Below, piece after piece: positions 7,120 to 15,155 of a stretch of 39,356 bases of DNA. The stretch is from Thioalkalivibrio denitrificans (lineage in GTDB: Bacteria; Pseudomonadota; Gammaproteobacteria; Ectothiorhodospirales; Ectothiorhodospiraceae). A program made the translations under genes and the position numbers. Position 1 is the first letter of the stretch; every line of letters starts with the position of its first letter. The notes beneath the pieces were generated by a model, which searched no databases, was not told where the DNA came from, and was given only the letters and a program-made list of their open reading frames with translations. Location: positions 42,470-81,825 of the forward strand of contig NZ_MVBK01000010.1 in NCBI RefSeq assembly GCF_002000365.1, written 5' to 3'.

Positions 7120-8049
7120 ATGATGTACACAAACGCGGACCGATTGCTGCGCGCAGCCGCTGCAATCGTACTCATGACAACCCTGTCGGGGTGTGCCTGG
7201 ATCGGTTTCGGCGGCGGTAGGGACGCACCCCCCGATGAACATGGTCTTTATGCCACTCACGGTGGCGACCTGCAGCGACTGGACGGCGACCGGGAATGGG
7301 AAATGGAGACCTGGGAAGTCCGATCCAATCTCTCACCGGGCACCGAGTTCGTGATCCGGCATCCGGAAGCGCGAGGAGATGCCGATTCCCTCAAGGAAAT
7401 GATTCAGCTGCGCAGGGTGGCCTGGGTCAGGAGCGAGATCACCCGCGAGGGCGACATCGGCCCCGTGGACGGCAGTAGCTGGGCCGTGACCGAGGTGGAC
7501 TCACTGCGCGTGCCGTTCACCGTCGAAACCATGGATGGGGAAGCCGGTGTCGTGCGCGTCATTCCGGATGATCGGCTGGAGCGTGGCCTCTACTCACTGC
7601 AGCTTCGTACTCGCAGCAACACGCTAAGTGCGCGGCTCGGTGTCGACTGGAACTCCGTGGACAGGCGCCAGTACTCCGCGACCCATTGTGTTGATCGCTA
7701 TCTCGGCGAGGACACGCGTTACCGGCCCTGCGCACAACAGGAGCAGGCGCTTGCTTCCCGGTGGCTCAGGATTCACTTGGTGGAACCTGAGATGCGCGAC
7801 GTGGCGGGGCAGCGAAGGCTCGTCGTCCAGGGTGTGGTCATCAATACCTCCGAGCGCAAGCGGCGAGTGCCGACCCTCGAGGCCCAGCTGCGTTCCGGTG
7901 ACGGTGAGGTCCTGAAGCGCTGGCGCTTCGATCCTGCCACCGCCGAGCTGGAACCCGGCGATTCCGCGCGGTTCCGCGGAGAGGTCCCCGATCCGCCCTC
8001 AACGACGCGCAACGTGCACGTCACGTTCAGTTCCCTTGATGCCAGCTGA
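7120..8049 (+). CDS. Lipoprotein with a C-terminal DUF3426-like region
   Basis: This 309-residue protein has a lipoprotein signal with lipobox LSGC (Cys25); the residue after Cys is Ala, which favours the outer membrane. The middle part is mixed beta with one Cys pair (THCVDR...RPCAQQ). The C-terminal part, about residues 225-305, has the pattern VVIN-TSERKRRVP...LEPGDSARFRGEV...VHVTF. It resembles the beta-sandwich end of DUF3426/FxLYD-type proteins. ATG 7120 follows GGAGG at 7106-7110; an ATG at 7123 is also possible. It lies 56 bases after the small Ser/Ala-rich gene and 56 before the beta-barrel gene, so it is probably part of the same operon. It could be an assembly or secretion factor for the silk-like proteins, by position only. 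Confidence 0.82.
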   Translation: MMYTNADRLLRAAAAIVLMTTLSGCAWIGFGGGRDAPPDEHGLYATHGGDLQRLDGDREWEMETWEVRSNLSPGTEFVIRHPEARGDADSLKEMIQLRRVAWVRSEITREGDIGPVDGSSWAVTEVDSLRVPFTVETMDGEAGVVRVIPDDRLERGLYSLQLRTRSNTLSARLGVDWNSVDRRQYSATHCVDRYLGEDTRYRPCAQQEQALASRWLRIHLVEPEMRDVAGQRRLVVQGVVINTSERKRRVPTLEAQLRSGDGEVLKRWRFDPATAELEPGDSARFRGEVPDPPSTTRNVHVTFSSLDAS

Positions 8050-8105
8050 TGACGCCAGATCCCTGGATCGGCACTTCCATATCAATCAGAACGGAGAATG
8101 CTTCA

Positions 8106-8939
8106 ATGATCTTCAAGGCTGTGAAAAGAACAACACTCTGCAGCGCGGGTGTGCTGTGTCTTGGCCTGCTGCCGCATGTGGTGCATGGTTCGGCCTGGAC
8201 GCGGCCACAGGGAAGTTTCCTGATCCTCGCGCCCGTGTCCTATACGGTGGCCGACGAGGCCTTCGATGACAGCGGCAACCGTGTGGATCGCCTGCGCTTC
8301 GAGATGGTGGAGTTCAGCCCGCTGATCGAATACGGCATGACCGATTCCATCACGGTTGGTATGCAGCCCAAGTACAGGCAGGTCAGCGTTGAGACGGCAA
8401 ACGGCACCGTCACCAACTCCGGCCTGGCCGAGTCGGACTTTCTCGTGCGAAAGCGCCTGTGGAGCCGTGATCAGGCGTCCTTCTCGGTGCAGGGGCTGGT
8501 CAAGGTGCCCATCAATCCCGACGAGGATCATGAGGCCGCACTCGGCCGCGATCAGATGGACGCCGAGGTCAAGCTGGCCTATGGCAACCGGCGGCCGGCC
8601 GGAGCCGGGCGGATCTTCTACAGCGGTGAAGCGGGATTCCGCAAGCGCTTTGAAGGTCTCGACGACGAACTCTCCCTGAACGCCTTCTTCGGCTGGTCCC
8701 CGGGCGGTGCGTGGTCGTTCATCGCGCGCTCAGCCAATACCTTTGGTCTGGGCAGCGACGACAACAACGACGACGTGCTGACGGCCGGTCCAAGCTACAC
8801 GCGCCACGACGCCCAGTTGATGACCAGCTACCGTATGGGCAATTCCGCCTCCCTCGTCGCCGGCGTGTCCCATACCTATGCCGGAGAGAACGTGGGTGCG
8901 GGCAACACGGGGTTTCTTGCCCTGACGATGCCGTTCTGA
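8106..8939 (+). CDS. Small outer-membrane beta-barrel protein (XagA-like pattern)
   Basis: The 277-residue product has a signal peptide (to about VVHG) and then alternating amphipathic strands. It ends in Phe, the usual C-terminal signature recognised by the BAM complex. The mature start (SAWTRPQGSFL) and the segment LIEYGMTDSITVGMQPKYRQV resemble a family of predicted barrels often labelled XagA or transporter-like, some linked to aggregation or biofilm. This is recalled from pattern, not a search. ATG 8106 has GGAG about 9 bases upstream; a longer in-frame reading from 8049 lacks a plausible start site. It is the last gene of the four-gene silk-like locus and could be the outer-membrane export or display channel, although a barrel this size may instead be a structural anchor. 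Confidence 0.8.
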   Translation: MIFKAVKRTTLCSAGVLCLGLLPHVVHGSAWTRPQGSFLILAPVSYTVADEAFDDSGNRVDRLRFEMVEFSPLIEYGMTDSITVGMQPKYRQVSVETANGTVTNSGLAESDFLVRKRLWSRDQASFSVQGLVKVPINPDEDHEAALGRDQMDAEVKLAYGNRRPAGAGRIFYSGEAGFRKRFEGLDDELSLNAFFGWSPGGAWSFIARSANTFGLGSDDNNDDVLTAGPSYTRHDAQLMTSYRMGNSASLVAGVSHTYAGENVGAGNTGFLALTMPF

Positions 8940-9092
8940 CCTGGATCCCATGCCAGGGATGGCAGGTTTCCATGGTTGCAGCCTCGTTTCCCTTTCGGCG
9001 CAAGGCAGTCGATGGCGCCGTGCCCGGTTGCCGGGGTTCGGTGGATCCATCCGAGTGGACACGCACTTCCGAACCCCGCATGCTGTGAAGGC

Positions 9093-10436
9093 ATGAGCGC
9101 CCTCCTGCAGCGTGTCTTCAATCTGCGCCGCGATGAACTGGTCCCTGTACTTCTCGCGGCGCTGTTCTTTTTCTGTATTCTCACCGCGTTAATGCTGCTG
9201 CGTCCCGCGCGTGATGCCCTCGGCATGCAGCGGGGCATCGAGGCGGTGCGCTGGCTGTTTATGGGCACCGCGGTAGTGACGCTGCTGGTGAACCCGGTAT
9301 TCGGGCTGCTGGTGAGCCGCTTCCGCCGCCTGCATTTCATCTCGGCCACCTACACCTTCTTCGCGTTGAGCCTGGTCGGCTTCTACCTGCTCATGGTGAT
9401 GGCGCCGGAGGCCGTGGGTGTGACCAGCGGGCAGGTGTTCTACGTGTGGTTCAGCGTGTTCAACCTGTTCGTCACCATGGTGTTCTGGGCGCTGATGGCG
9501 GATCGCTTTTCGCTGGAGCAGGGCAAGCGGTTTTTCGGGATGATCGCGGTCGGAGGGACCTGCGGCGCAATCTTCGGGCCCTGGCTGGCCTCGGTACTGG
9601 TACACCCCATCGGCACACCGGCACTGCTTCTGGTCTCGGCGGGGTTCCTGATGCTGGCGCTCGTGGCCGCCTGGATCGTGGCCCGTCTGCAGCCGGAACG
9701 ACGCCAGGGCGCCGATGAGGACGATCCCGAGGCACCGCCGGCTGTCAGCGAGCACGCCATCATCGGCGGCAGCGCGTGGGAAGGGTTGCGGGCCGTGTTC
9801 CGGTCCCGGTACCTGCTGGGCATCGCCGCGTACGTGGTGATTCTGGCCATCATGGCCACGTTCATCTACTTCACCCGCCTGCAGATGGTGGCGGCACTCG
9901 GTGATGACGTGGACTTTCGCACCGCGTGGTTCGCGCGTATCGATCTGATCACGCAACTGGCGACGCTGTTCATGCAGGCCGTGGTGGCCGGGCACGTGAT
10001 GCGCCGCCTCGGTGTGCCTCTGACGCTTGCCCTCCTGCCCGTCACCGTGTCACTCGGGTTCATCGGACTGGCGATCGTCGGTTCACTGGCGGTGCTGATC
10101 GCCTTCGAGGCCACGTTCAGGGCGGTGCAGCGGGCGCTCATGCGCCCGGCGCGGGAGACGCTCTATACCGTCGTGAGCCGGGAAGACAAGTACAAGTCGA
10201 AGGCCTTCATCGATACATTCATCTATCGGGCCGGCGACGTGGCCGGTGCCCAGGCAGAGGGCCTGCTGGGGCGCCTTGGCATGGGACTCGCTGCGCTTGC
10301 GAGCGTCGCGGTGCCGCTGGCCATCGCCTGGGCGATGCTGGGCATCTGGCTGGGACGCACACAGCGCAGGCTCGCTGAGGGCGCAGCGGAACCCAGAACC
10401 GTTTCCGGACTCGAACCCGTGGAACAGAGGAGGTAA
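9093..10436 (+). CDS. Nucleotide-transporter (Npt/AAA)-like MFS permease
   Basis: This 447-residue integral membrane protein has about 12 hydrophobic helices and no signal peptide. Its start (LRRDELVPVLLAALFFFCILTAL, read as LRRDELVPVL and LAALFFFCILTAL) and the LRPARDALG motif resemble MFS-fold proteins of the ATP:ADP antiporter (Npt/Tlc) group. These are also found in free-living bacteria, where the substrate is not established. The loop after helix 6 is acidic (GADEDDPEAPP). ATG 9093 has only a weak GAAGG immediately before it. The next gene starts 6 bases after the stop, and its AGGAGG ribosome site lies inside this gene's last codons, so the two are translationally linked. An energy-parasite function is unlikely in this organism. 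Confidence 0.75.
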   Translation: MSALLQRVFNLRRDELVPVLLAALFFFCILTALMLLRPARDALGMQRGIEAVRWLFMGTAVVTLLVNPVFGLLVSRFRRLHFISATYTFFALSLVGFYLLMVMAPEAVGVTSGQVFYVWFSVFNLFVTMVFWALMADRFSLEQGKRFFGMIAVGGTCGAIFGPWLASVLVHPIGTPALLLVSAGFLMLALVAAWIVARLQPERRQGADEDDPEAPPAVSEHAIIGGSAWEGLRAVFRSRYLLGIAAYVVILAIMATFIYFTRLQMVAALGDDVDFRTAWFARIDLITQLATLFMQAVVAGHVMRRLGVPLTLALLPVTVSLGFIGLAIVGSLAVLIAFEATFRAVQRALMRPARETLYTVVSREDKYKSKAFIDTFIYRAGDVAGAQAEGLLGRLGMGLAALASVAVPLAIAWAMLGIWLGRTQRRLAEGAAEPRTVSGLEPVEQRR

Positions 10437-10441
10437 GCAGG

Positions 10442-11386
10442 ATGATCACACGTCGCCAGTACCTGAAGCTTGCTCTGGCCGCCGGGGTCTCCCTGGCCAT
10501 TCCGGGTGGCATGCTCAAGGCCGAACCGCGTCGCGGGGAGCTGATCACCCGCGCCATACCCTCCACGGGCGAGCGGGTGCCCGCAGTCGGCCTCGGCAGC
10601 TCCGCCACCTTCGCGCAGGTGGCGCGCAGCGAGGACATCTCGGCCCTGCGCGAGGTGATGGGCGCCATGCTGGAACACGGCGGGACGATCTTCGACACGG
10701 CGCCGTCCTACGGCGACTCCGAGCAGGTCGCCGGGACGCTGGCCCAGGAACTTGGCATTACCGACCGGGTCTTTTGGGCCACCAAGGTGAACGTGGCCGG
10801 GCGCAATGGCGGCCGCGTCGACCCAGGGGCAGCACGCGGGCAACTGGAGGAGTCGTTCTTTCACCTGGGCACCGACGTCATCGATCTCATCCAGGTGCAC
10901 AACATGGGTGACGTGCCCACCCAGCTGGGCCTGCTGAAGGAACTCAAGGAAGAGGGACGTGTGCGCTACATCGGCGTGACCACGACGTTTCCCCACCAGT
11001 ATCCTGGACTCATCGAGGTGATGCGCCGCGAGCCCATCGATTTCATCGGCACCGACTACGCCATCGACAATCGCGAGAAGGAGAACGACATCCTGCCGCT
11101 GGCCCAAGACCGGGGCATCGGGGTACTGGTGTATGCGCCGTTCGGTCGTACGCGGCTGTGGGAACGCGTGCGCGGTCACGATGTCCCGGAGTGGGCGGCC
11201 GAGTTCGGAGCGCGCTCCTGGGCACAGTTCTTCCTCAAGTTCGTGCTGGCCCATCCTGCCATCACTGCCGCGACACCGGCCACCAGCCGCGCGCGCCACA
11301 TGATCGACAACATGGGCGCGGCCTATGGCGGGTTGCCCGACGCCGATGCCCTCAAGCGCATGGTCGCGCATATCGAATCACTTTGA
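10442..11386 (+). CDS. Tat-exported aldo/keto reductase
   Basis: The 314-residue protein begins with a twin-arginine signal (TRRQYLKLA, hydrophobic stretch to about residue 22), so it is probably folded with its cofactor and exported to the periplasm or held on the membrane. The mature part is an aldo/keto reductase barrel. The catalytic tetrad is complete: Asp85 and Tyr90 in FDTAPSYG, Lys115 in WATKVN and His153 in QVHNM. Aldo/keto reductases reduce carbonyls with NAD(P)H. An exported one has an unusual cofactor supply, and its true reaction is unknown. Strong AGGAGG precedes ATG 10442. It sits between a nucleotide-transporter-like permease and a cytochrome c, all in one direction. Confidence 0.88.
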   Translation: MITRRQYLKLALAAGVSLAIPGGMLKAEPRRGELITRAIPSTGERVPAVGLGSSATFAQVARSEDISALREVMGAMLEHGGTIFDTAPSYGDSEQVAGTLAQELGITDRVFWATKVNVAGRNGGRVDPGAARGQLEESFFHLGTDVIDLIQVHNMGDVPTQLGLLKELKEEGRVRYIGVTTTFPHQYPGLIEVMRREPIDFIGTDYAIDNREKENDILPLAQDRGIGVLVYAPFGRTRLWERVRGHDVPEWAAEFGARSWAQFFLKFVLAHPAITAATPATSRARHMIDNMGAAYGGLPDADALKRMVAHIESL

Positions 11387-11433
11387 CGGAAAGACGCATG
11401 ATTCAATTGAATCCGGCCATCTGATGAACCCTG

Positions 11434-12024
11434 ATGTCTGACTTGTCCGTCCGACGTACCTCGTCGCGTGATCAATGGGTGCATTCCCGCCTGGTAGGGC
11501 TCGTTGCTCTTTGCGGAGCGCTGCTGGTGTTGGGGCTGCTGGTCGGCTGCGACGGCATCCCCGGTCGTGGCGATGCGGTTCCGGAACACCAGCAGCGCGT
11601 CACCGATCCCGAGGTCCTGCGCCGCGGCGAGTCCCTGTACCACCAATACTGTGCGGTGTGTCATGGCGCCGAGCGCCAGGGCGCGGAGAACTGGCGTCGT
11701 CGCCTCCCGGACGGCACGTGGCCACCGCCGCCCCTGGACGGCAGCGGGCACAGCTGGCACCACCCCTTCTGGCAGCTCAAGGACATGATTCGTTACGGGG
11801 CGGAGGCGCGGGGTGGGCGGATGCCCAGTTTCGAGGACGTCCTCACTGACGAGGACATTGAGGCCATCATCGGCTGGCTGCAGTCGAAATGGCCGAAGGA
11901 GATCTTCGAGGCCTGGCGCGAATACGACGACAACCTGCCGACGCAGGAGGCCTGGGAGGCCCATATGGGTGCGCCCTGGGTGACGCACCCGGATCATCCC
12001 GACGCCGTTGAGCCGCCAGGTTGA
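11434..12024 (+). CDS. Lipoprotein-type mono-heme cytochrome c
   Basis: The 196-residue product has a hydrophobic N-terminal segment ending in a lipobox-like LVGC (Cys39), so it may be lipid-anchored in the periplasm. Heme is bound at Cys73-Ala-Val-Cys76-His77. Met130 in GGRMPSF is the likely axial ligand of a class I cytochrome c, followed by an LTDEDIEAIIGWL helix. The C-terminal 40 residues are polar and acidic. Start ATG 11434 has no clear Shine-Dalgarno site and the true start could lie somewhat downstream. It follows the aldo/keto reductase by 47 bases and is probably co-transcribed, which suggests electron transfer to or from that enzyme. That link is inferred. Confidence 0.85.
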   Translation: MSDLSVRRTSSRDQWVHSRLVGLVALCGALLVLGLLVGCDGIPGRGDAVPEHQQRVTDPEVLRRGESLYHQYCAVCHGAERQGAENWRRRLPDGTWPPPPLDGSGHSWHHPFWQLKDMIRYGAEARGGRMPSFEDVLTDEDIEAIIGWLQSKWPKEIFEAWREYDDNLPTQEAWEAHMGAPWVTHPDHPDAVEPPG

Positions 12025-12030
12025 AAGTGA

Positions 12031-12051
12031 TGTGGCCGGGCGAAGTGTCGG
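12031..12051. terminator. Weak hairpin between convergent genes
   Basis: GGCCG and CGGCC arms with a 10-base loop lie in the 31-base gap between the cytochrome c gene (+) and the BNR-repeat gene (-). There is no T-run. It might act in both directions. Confidence 0.25.
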
Positions 12052-12055
12052 CCGG

Positions 12056-12958
12056 TCAGGAGACGCCCACTCGTGACCAGTTACGACCGCCGTCACGCGT
12101 GCGCCAGATGGATTGTTGCCTCGCCTGCGTATCCACCATCACCGCGTACATCCGATCCGGATCCGCGGGGTCCACGTCCATATGCAGGATCACGCGGGGA
12201 CCGAAATCGCGGCTGATGATCTCCCATTCCAGATCGTTCTCTGAAGCGCGCACCAGGCCCACGCCCACAATGAAGGCTTGAATCTGCCCGTCGTCGGTGA
12301 CATGCACCTTGCTGACTGGCCGGGGCTCAGGGTGGGCTCGCGATGTCCAGGATCGTCCTGCGTCCGTACTCTTCCAGAGTCCCTGTTGTGTGGCGGCGTA
12401 GACGGTATTGACATCCCGTGCCGAAGCGGCCAGTGAGATCAGTCCGTCGGGCTGGCGGCCGACCCTTTCCCAGGAATGCCCGCCGTCCGTGCTGCGCTGC
12501 AGGCCGCGGTAGACCCCGTAGATGACGTCGGGATCCGCCTTGCTGACGTCCATCTGGTGGAAATCCACCGGGCCGTCCACGCCGTCCGCCCGTTTCTCCC
12601 ATGACCGTCCGGCATCGTCCGAGACGATGAAACCGAGGTTTCCTCCCTGGGCGGGGTGACCACTGGCGAACAGAAGCTTGTCGGCCTGCGGGTGGGTCGT
12701 GAATCCCATCAGGTCATCTTCATGGTCGGAGATCAGCCAGGCACCGCCATCGGGTGACATTCCATACAAGCCGTGGTGGGTGGCGAGATAGATCAGCGAC
12801 GGGTCATGGCGGGCGACGGCAATGCCGTGAAAGTGCGTGCGCTCCGCCAGCGCTGAGATGGTGGTGGTTTCCCGGGTGTCTGCGCCAAGCCCGCTGGAGG
12901 CAATGAGACAGGCCAGGGCGGCAGCCGCCAGGGTGCCGGGTCGATGTGTATTGAACAT
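12056..12958 (-). CDS. Exported BNR-repeat (sialidase-like propeller) protein
   Basis: The 300-residue product has a signal peptide (to about GLGA). Repeated Asp-box motifs of BNR propellers follow: SDDAGRSWE, STDGGHSWE, STDAGRSWT and TRDGGRNWS. These match the F510_1955-type family often labelled glycosyl hydrolase, but sialidase catalytic residues cannot be recognised. A binding or structural role is at least as likely. ATG 12958 follows GGGAGA; a longer upstream extension looks like non-coding sequence. It is 76 bases downstream of the di-heme cytochrome c on the same strand, probably in one transcript with it. Confidence 0.82.
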   Translation of the reverse strand: MFNTHRPGTLAAAALACLIASSGLGADTRETTTISALAERTHFHGIAVARHDPSLIYLATHHGLYGMSPDGGAWLISDHEDDLMGFTTHPQADKLLFASGHPAQGGNLGFIVSDDAGRSWEKRADGVDGPVDFHQMDVSKADPDVIYGVYRGLQRSTDGGHSWERVGRQPDGLISLAASARDVNTVYAATQQGLWKSTDAGRSWTSRAHPEPRPVSKVHVTDDGQIQAFIVGVGLVRASENDLEWEIISRDFGPRVILHMDVDPADPDRMYAVMVDTQARQQSIWRTRDGGRNWSRVGVS

Positions 12959-13034
12959 GGTCAGGTCTCCCGTGTGCTTCGTGATCCCGGAGGCGGCCCA
13001 ATACGCGGCATTGTCGCTGAGCCGCCGGCGTGTC

Positions 13035-13952
13035 TCAGTCGCGATTGCCCGGATCGTGCCGAATCGGTTCCAGGGACATGAGGTAGACTGCGATGGCACG
13101 GCGGTCCTCCGCCGTCAGGAAAGAGGTGCCGTCGTTGATCACGTCGGCCATGGAACTGCCGGCAAAATCGCCTTCCGGGTCCATGCCCATGTCCAGGTAA
13201 CGCATGATGTGCCGGCCGCTCCAGCGGCCGATGCCGGTCTCGCGGTCCGGCGTGATATTGGGGACCACCTCGCCGTCGGGCAGACGCTGGCCGGCGAACA
13301 GCCGGTTCGGGTCGAGGCCCCCGGTGCGCGTACGGGGAGTGTGGCACTCGGCGCAGTGCGCCATGGCATTGGCCAGGTATGCCCCGCGGTTCCACTCGTC
13401 GGTCTCCGACTCCCGTGGCTGGAATTCTCCGGGGCGCAGGTGCAGGACGTTCCAGAAGCGCAGGCCGGGGCGAAAGCGGGCATACCATACCAGTTCGTGG
13501 GGCCGGTTCTCCCGTCGTACGGGTTCCACGGTCTGCAGATAGGCCCAGAGGGCCTCGACGTCCTCGCGCTTCATGCGGGTGTAGGACGTATACGGGAAGG
13601 CGGGGTAGTAATGCCGGCCGTCCGGCCCGCGCCCGTGCCGCAGGGCCCGTTCCAGATCATCCACCTTCCACTCCCCGATCCCGGTCTCGGGATCCGGGGT
13701 GATGTTGGCGCCGTAGAATGTGCCGAAGGGGCTTTCGATGGCCCGTCCCCCGGCCAGAAACGGGGCGTCGTCCTCCTTGGCGGTGTGACAGGAGACGCAG
13801 CCTGCGGCGCGCAGAGTGTACTCGCCGCGTTTGACCAGATCATCGTCCGCGGCACTGTCCGCCGCTGCCGTCGTCCAGAGCATCAGGAGACAGAGCAGCA
13901 GCGGCGCGGCCCATCGGTGCAACTTTATGATCTGTTGGACAAATACATCCAT
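13035..13952 (-). CDS. Di-heme cytochrome c
   Basis: This 305-residue protein has an N-terminal hydrophobic signal (residues 13-31) and two class I cytochrome c domains with heme motifs CVSCH (Cys52-His56) and CAECH (Cys201-His205). Each domain has a GANITPDPETGIGxW or PNITPDRETGIGRW block. This layout is typical of the cytochrome subunits that accept electrons from periplasmic dehydrogenases of the gluconate/alcohol type. Those usually carry three hemes; two are seen here. No dehydrogenase lies beside it. ATG 13952 lacks a Shine-Dalgarno site, so the start may be a downstream TTG (residue 11) or this ATG. The cytochrome c' gene lies upstream on the same strand. Confidence 0.9.
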   Translation of the reverse strand: MDVFVQQIIKLHRWAAPLLLCLLMLWTTAAADSAADDDLVKRGEYTLRAAGCVSCHTAKEDDAPFLAGGRAIESPFGTFYGANITPDPETGIGEWKVDDLERALRHGRGPDGRHYYPAFPYTSYTRMKREDVEALWAYLQTVEPVRRENRPHELVWYARFRPGLRFWNVLHLRPGEFQPRESETDEWNRGAYLANAMAHCAECHTPRTRTGGLDPNRLFAGQRLPDGEVVPNITPDRETGIGRWSGRHIMRYLDMGMDPEGDFAGSSMADVINDGTSFLTAEDRRAIAVYLMSLEPIRHDPGNRD

Positions 13953-14107
13953 CGGGAGGATATCGGCGGGATGCCGGATGGATAGGGCGGCCGACCTGTC
14001 GTGAGTCGTGAAGTCTCCCGGTCCGCCTTCAGGCCGACCTGCAGTTGTCGGTATTGCGCAAGTCGACAGCCCGAGGCGAACCGGGAGACCACGATCCCTG
14101 ATGAAAC

Positions 14108-14127
14108 GTGCGGGCCACGGCCCGCAC
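14108..14127 (-). terminator. Hairpin after the cytochrome c' gene
   Basis: GTGCGGGCC and GGCCCGCAC form a GC-rich stem of up to 9 bp just after the cytochrome c' stop (14136). On the minus strand GTTTC follows, only a weak T-tract. It may end or attenuate transcription before the di-heme cytochrome. Confidence 0.5.
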
Positions 14128-14135
14128 GGTCGGGA

Positions 14136-14612
14136 TCAGTCGCGGTGCCGGAAGTCGTCGTGACAGGCCGTGCAGGACTGGCCCACTTCCCGGAAACGCG
14201 GCCCCAGATTGGCCTCGCCTGCCTCAATGGCCTCAAGGAGGCGCACGGCCGCCTGGTGGGTGTCCTCAGAGAGTTGCTCGTAGCGTTCCCAGTTCTCCCA
14301 GATGGCGGGCAGGGCATTGGTCTCACCGAAGTCGGTACCCTCGGGGAACAGGCCTGGAATGTCCCGGGACATGTCCACGATGAAGCGGGCATGCAGCGCG
14401 AGGTTGTCGCGATAGTCCTCCACACCGTCAACGATCACGGCCGCCAGCGAGGCCATGTTGCCGCCGATGGCACGCATGGCACCCTGGCGGTAGTCGATCT
14501 TCGCTTCAATCTCCTCGAACGCATGCACCTGGGCGGCTGCACCGAGCCCCAGTCCCAGTGTGAGCGCGATGCCGAAACACATTCCACGTACCAGCCGAGC
14601 CGGTTGCTGCAT
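14136..14612 (-). CDS. Cytochrome c' (class II cytochrome c)
   Basis: The 158-residue precursor has a signal peptide (cleavage near QVHA). The mature part looks like a four-helix bundle with the heme motif at the extreme C-terminus, Cys147-Thr-Ala-Cys150-His151, in VGQSCTACHDDFR. The first helix begins YRQGAMRAIGGNM, a family hallmark. Cytochromes c' are periplasmic, five-coordinate heme proteins that bind NO and CO and often protect against nitrosative stress. ATG 14612 follows AAGGAGGT, a near-perfect ribosome site. It is probably separately transcribed from the downstream cytochrome, given the hairpin and the 183-base gap. Confidence 0.93.
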   Translation of the reverse strand: MQQPARLVRGMCFGIALTLGLGLGAAAQVHAFEEIEAKIDYRQGAMRAIGGNMASLAAVIVDGVEDYRDNLALHARFIVDMSRDIPGLFPEGTDFGETNALPAIWENWERYEQLSEDTHQAAVRLLEAIEAGEANLGPRFREVGQSCTACHDDFRHRD

Positions 14613-14793
14613 GGGATACCTCCTTGCTTGACGAAGCCTGAAATGGGTCAGGTTGCCGGAGGTGGGTGGCGCAGTTGCCGGTTGCCCCTCCCCGACGGAT
14701 GGGATCGAAGAATGTCCGTATGCTGATGGACATCATTCTAACCCCATGATTCGTAGACTCAAGGGGATGCATTTGGTTCTCCGGTGGGTGCAC

Positions 14794-14822
14794 TTGACGC
14801 AAAGCCGGTGGGGAAGGATAAT
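14794..14822 (+). promoter_or_regulatory. Sigma-70 promoter of tRNA-Arg
   Basis: TTGACG at 14794-14799 and GATAAT at 14817-14822 are 17 bases apart. The predicted start near 14829 lies just before the tRNA at 14836. Confidence 0.75.
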
Positions 14823-14835
14823 GCGCCGCTTTCAC

Positions 14836-14909
14836 GCGCCCGTAGCTCAGTTGGATAGAGTACCTGGCTACGAACCAGGTGGTCGGAGGTTCGAATCCTT
14901 CCGGGCGCA
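14836..14909 (+). tRNA. tRNA-Arg(ACG)
   Basis: A full cloverleaf is visible: acceptor arms GCGCCCG and CGGGCGC, D-arm GCTC...GAGT, anticodon arm CCTGG-CTACGAA-CCAGG with anticodon ACG, and T-arm with GGTTCGAATCC. The discriminator is A and the 3' CCA is not fully encoded (CCG follows). It closely resembles E. coli tRNA-Arg(ACG). The ACG anticodon is normally edited to ICG by TadA. Confidence 0.97.
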
Positions 14910-14920
14910 CCGCCTTCGTG

Positions 14921-14948
14921 AAAGGCCCGCCCTCAAGGTGGGCCTTTT
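14921..14948 (+). terminator. Rho-independent terminator of tRNA-Arg
   Basis: AAAGGCCCGCC and GGTGGGCCTTTT form a stem with one mismatched position and a short loop, followed by a T-run, 11 bases after the tRNA body. Confidence 0.85.
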
Positions 14949-14999
14949 GTGTGTATGGCGCGCCCGGAGGCCTTGGTTCGAACCACTGTTCGATTAATC

Positions 15000-15155
15000 C
15001 GGCAGGACAGCCGAGCTGACATTGCGTCTGGCGCAATACCCCGGAGGGGCGAGGGCCATGGATGGCCCGAGTCATAAGCTCGGCAGGACAGCCGAGCTGA
15101 CATTGCGTCTGGCGCAATACCCCGAAGGGGCGAGGGCCAAGGATGGCCCGAGTCA
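15000..15155. repeat. Two tandem copies of a 75-bp hairpin-rich repeat (period 81)
   Basis: Copies at 15000-15074 and 15081-15155 differ at two positions. Each contains small inverted repeats, for example CCCC...GGGG and GGGCCAT-GG-ATGGCCC. No gene is visible in it. The last bases of copy 2 (TCA at 15153-15155) form the TGA stop of the toxin gene on the minus strand. It resembles REP/BIME-type intergenic elements. Confidence 0.85.

Noticed and set aside
15000-15155. CRISPR array
   Set aside because: Only two long copies of 75 bp with a 6-base gap; no spacers and no cas genes.
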